From Nocardioides sp. dk884 (GTDB lineage: Bacteria; Actinomycetota; Actinomycetes; Propionibacteriales; Nocardioidaceae): 64,000 nt of DNA. How positions within the stretch are numbered: the first letter of the stretch is position 1; every line of letters starts with the position of its first letter. Position numbers and translations under genes: made by a program. The stretch covers positions 3,881,501 through 3,945,500 of the forward strand of contig NZ_CP045649.1 in assembly GCF_009557055.1 (NCBI RefSeq), given 5' to 3'. The notes below the pieces were generated by a model. It saw nothing but the letters and a program-made list of their open reading frames with translations, searched no databases and was not told where the DNA came from. Below are positions 63,042 to 64,000 of this stretch, one piece after another.

Positions 63042-64000
63042 CAGGAGCCGGCCTTCTCGAACAGGTTGGCGCGCAGCGGGCGCCCCGCGGTCGCTTCGCG
63101 GTACGCCGTGACCGCCGCCCGGGCGTCCTCGTCGAGGACCGCGGGGACGACCACCTCGACGGTGGCGAGCAGGTCGCCGACCGTGCCGTCGCTGCGGCGC
63201 GCCCCCTTGCCGCGCACCCGGAAGGTGCGCCCGTTGGGGGTGCCGGCGGGGATGCGCAGGGTGACCGGCGCGCCGCCGAGGGTGGGGATCTTGATCTCCG
63301 AGCCGAGCGCGAGCTCGTCGAAGGAGACCGGGACGTCGAGGGTGAGGTTGTCGCCCTTGCGCCCGAAGACGCGGTGCGGGCTCACCTTGACGGTGACGTA
63401 GAGGTCGCCGGCCGGGCCGCCGTTCTCGCCGGCCGCGCCCTTGCCGCGCAGCCGGATCCGCTGGCCGTCCTTGACGCCGGCGGGGATGCGGGCCTGGATG
63501 GTGCGCGCCGACATGCCGCGCCCGGAGCCGTGGCAGGTGGGGCAGGCCTCGTCGTACACGAGCTGGCGCCCGCCGCAGGTCGGGCAGGTCTCGTTCATGG
63601 AGAACGCGCCGCCCACCGAGCCGGTGACGTAGCCGGCGCCCTCGCACTCGGGGCACACGTGCGGCTTGGTGCCGGGCTTGCCGCCGGTGCCGTTGCAGTC
63701 CGGGCAGGGCGCGTCGGAGGTCAGCCGCAGCGAGATGGTGACGCCGTCGATGGCGTCGGTGAAGCTGATCGTGGCGGTGGTCTCGGCGTCGGCGCCCTTC
63801 TGCGGGCGACGCGTCTGCTGGCGGCGACCGAAGCCACCACCGCCGCCGAAGATGTCGCCGAACATGTCGCCGAAGCCGCCGCCCGCGCCGCCGCGGTCGC
63901 GCAGCAGGTCGTCGAGGTTGAAGCCGCCCTGGCCGCCCTGGCCGGTCGGGAACCCGCCGAAGCGGCCCGAGGCGTGCAGGGAGCGGAACTCGTCGTACTT
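63041..64000 (-). CDS. dnaJ: Chaperone DnaJ, 5' end cut by window
   Basis: Hsp40 co-chaperone of DnaK. The visible part starts KYDEFRSLHASGRFGG (end of the J-domain tail), then a G/F-rich linker, the zinc region and the C-terminal substrate-binding domain. Three CxxCxGxG modules are canonical (CPDCNGTG, CPECEGAG, CPTCHGSG); the third in order is CPTCGGRQ, with its last glycine replaced by Gln. The J-domain and HPD loop lie beyond the window. Confidence 0.95.
   Translation of the reverse strand, partial: KYDEFRSLHASGRFGGFPTGQGGQGGFNLDDLLRDRGGAGGGFGDMFGDIFGGGGGFGRRQQTRRPQKGADAETTATISFTDAIDGVTISLRLTSDAPCPDCNGTGGKPGTKPHVCPECEGAGYVTGSVGGAFSMNETCPTCGGRQLVYDEACPTCHGSGRGMSARTIQARIPAGVKDGQRIRLRGKGAAGENGGPAGDLYVTVKVSPHRVFGRKGDNLTLDVPVSFDELALGSEIKIPTLGGAPVTLRIPAGTPNGRTFRVRGKGARRSDGTVGDLLATVEVVVPAVLDEDARAAVTAYREATAGRPLRANLFEKAGS

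Noticed and set aside
58773..63401. A 1542-codon open frame on the plus strand opposite the membrane protein, clpB, vanZ-like, hspR and dnaJ genes
   Set aside because: It is a shadow of real genes in GC-rich DNA; the translation is low in complexity and matches no family, while the minus strand encodes clear ClpB, HspR and DnaJ.

Overview
The window is strongly GC-rich and its gene content points to a high-GC actinomycete, most likely Nocardioidaceae (Nocardioides-like). The supporting markers are small actinobacterial families (DUF3073, DUF3151, DUF3817, septum-formation family, SCP-like protein), an SOS-boxed 13E12/DUF222 HNH gene, HspR/HAIR heat-shock control, GAF and hybrid histidine kinases, and many genes whose start codon lies 5-7 nt after a TANNNT -10 box, as in leaderless actinobacterial mRNAs. 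The species assignment is inference; no search was run.

Layout. 1-5.8 kb: a type II NADH dehydrogenase (cut by the window edge), a divergent anti-sigma-type ATPase, a zincin metallopeptidase, tRNA-Asp, tRNA-Glu and tRNA-Phe, a dihydrodipicolinate-reductase-like enzyme and a small GTPase. 5.8-8.8 kb: an SDR enzyme behind operator-like palindromes, then an accessory patch with tandem repeats, a LexA box, a DUF222-HNH gene and a duplicated tail of that gene. 8.8-14.9 kb: a tripartite hybrid sensor kinase coupled to a propeller-like protein, a branched-chain amino-acid dehydrogenase and DUF3073. 15-45 kb: a chain of de novo purine loci, all on the minus strand (purM, purF, purL, purQ, purS, purC, purB, purD, purA), interrupted by unrelated units: a GAF kinase, a dipeptidase, a WYL regulator with a DrrAB-type ABC exporter, an IS30-family element, a secreted DUF1906/peptidoglycan-binding protein, an acyl-CoA ligase, two DHA2 exporters in tandem, and an ECF sigma factor with its partner. 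45.6-59 kb: a diacylglycerol-kinase-like protein, class I lysyl-tRNA synthetase, a YeiH transporter with a LysR regulator, DUF3151, a decayed AbiEi-like gene between repeated dyad elements, class II aldolase, an SpoU methyltransferase, two DedA proteins, pyrE and an aminotransferase. 59-64 kb: clpB behind a HAIR operator, a VanZ-like gene, hspR and the 3' part of dnaJ.

How the genes work together. The nine purine genes cover PurF, PurD, PurL/Q/S, PurM, PurC and PurB to IMP and PurA to adenylosuccinate; purN/purT, purE/purK and purH are not in the window. purQ-purS, purF-purM and purD-purB are tightly spaced or overlapping pairs, and purL and purC each carry their own leaderless-type promoter. 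The chaperone block is self-regulating: hspR overlaps the end of dnaJ, and its expected operator lies in front of clpB.

No CRISPR array, prophage, rRNA or secondary-metabolite cluster was seen. The most unusual parts are the AbiEi-remnant locus with its repeated dyads (50.7-52.0 kb), the repeat-rich SOS-regulated HNH locus (6.6-8.7 kb), the IS30 element beside a 36-bp perfect palindrome, and a possible 40-residue leader peptide overlapping the start of the anti-sigma-type ATPase.
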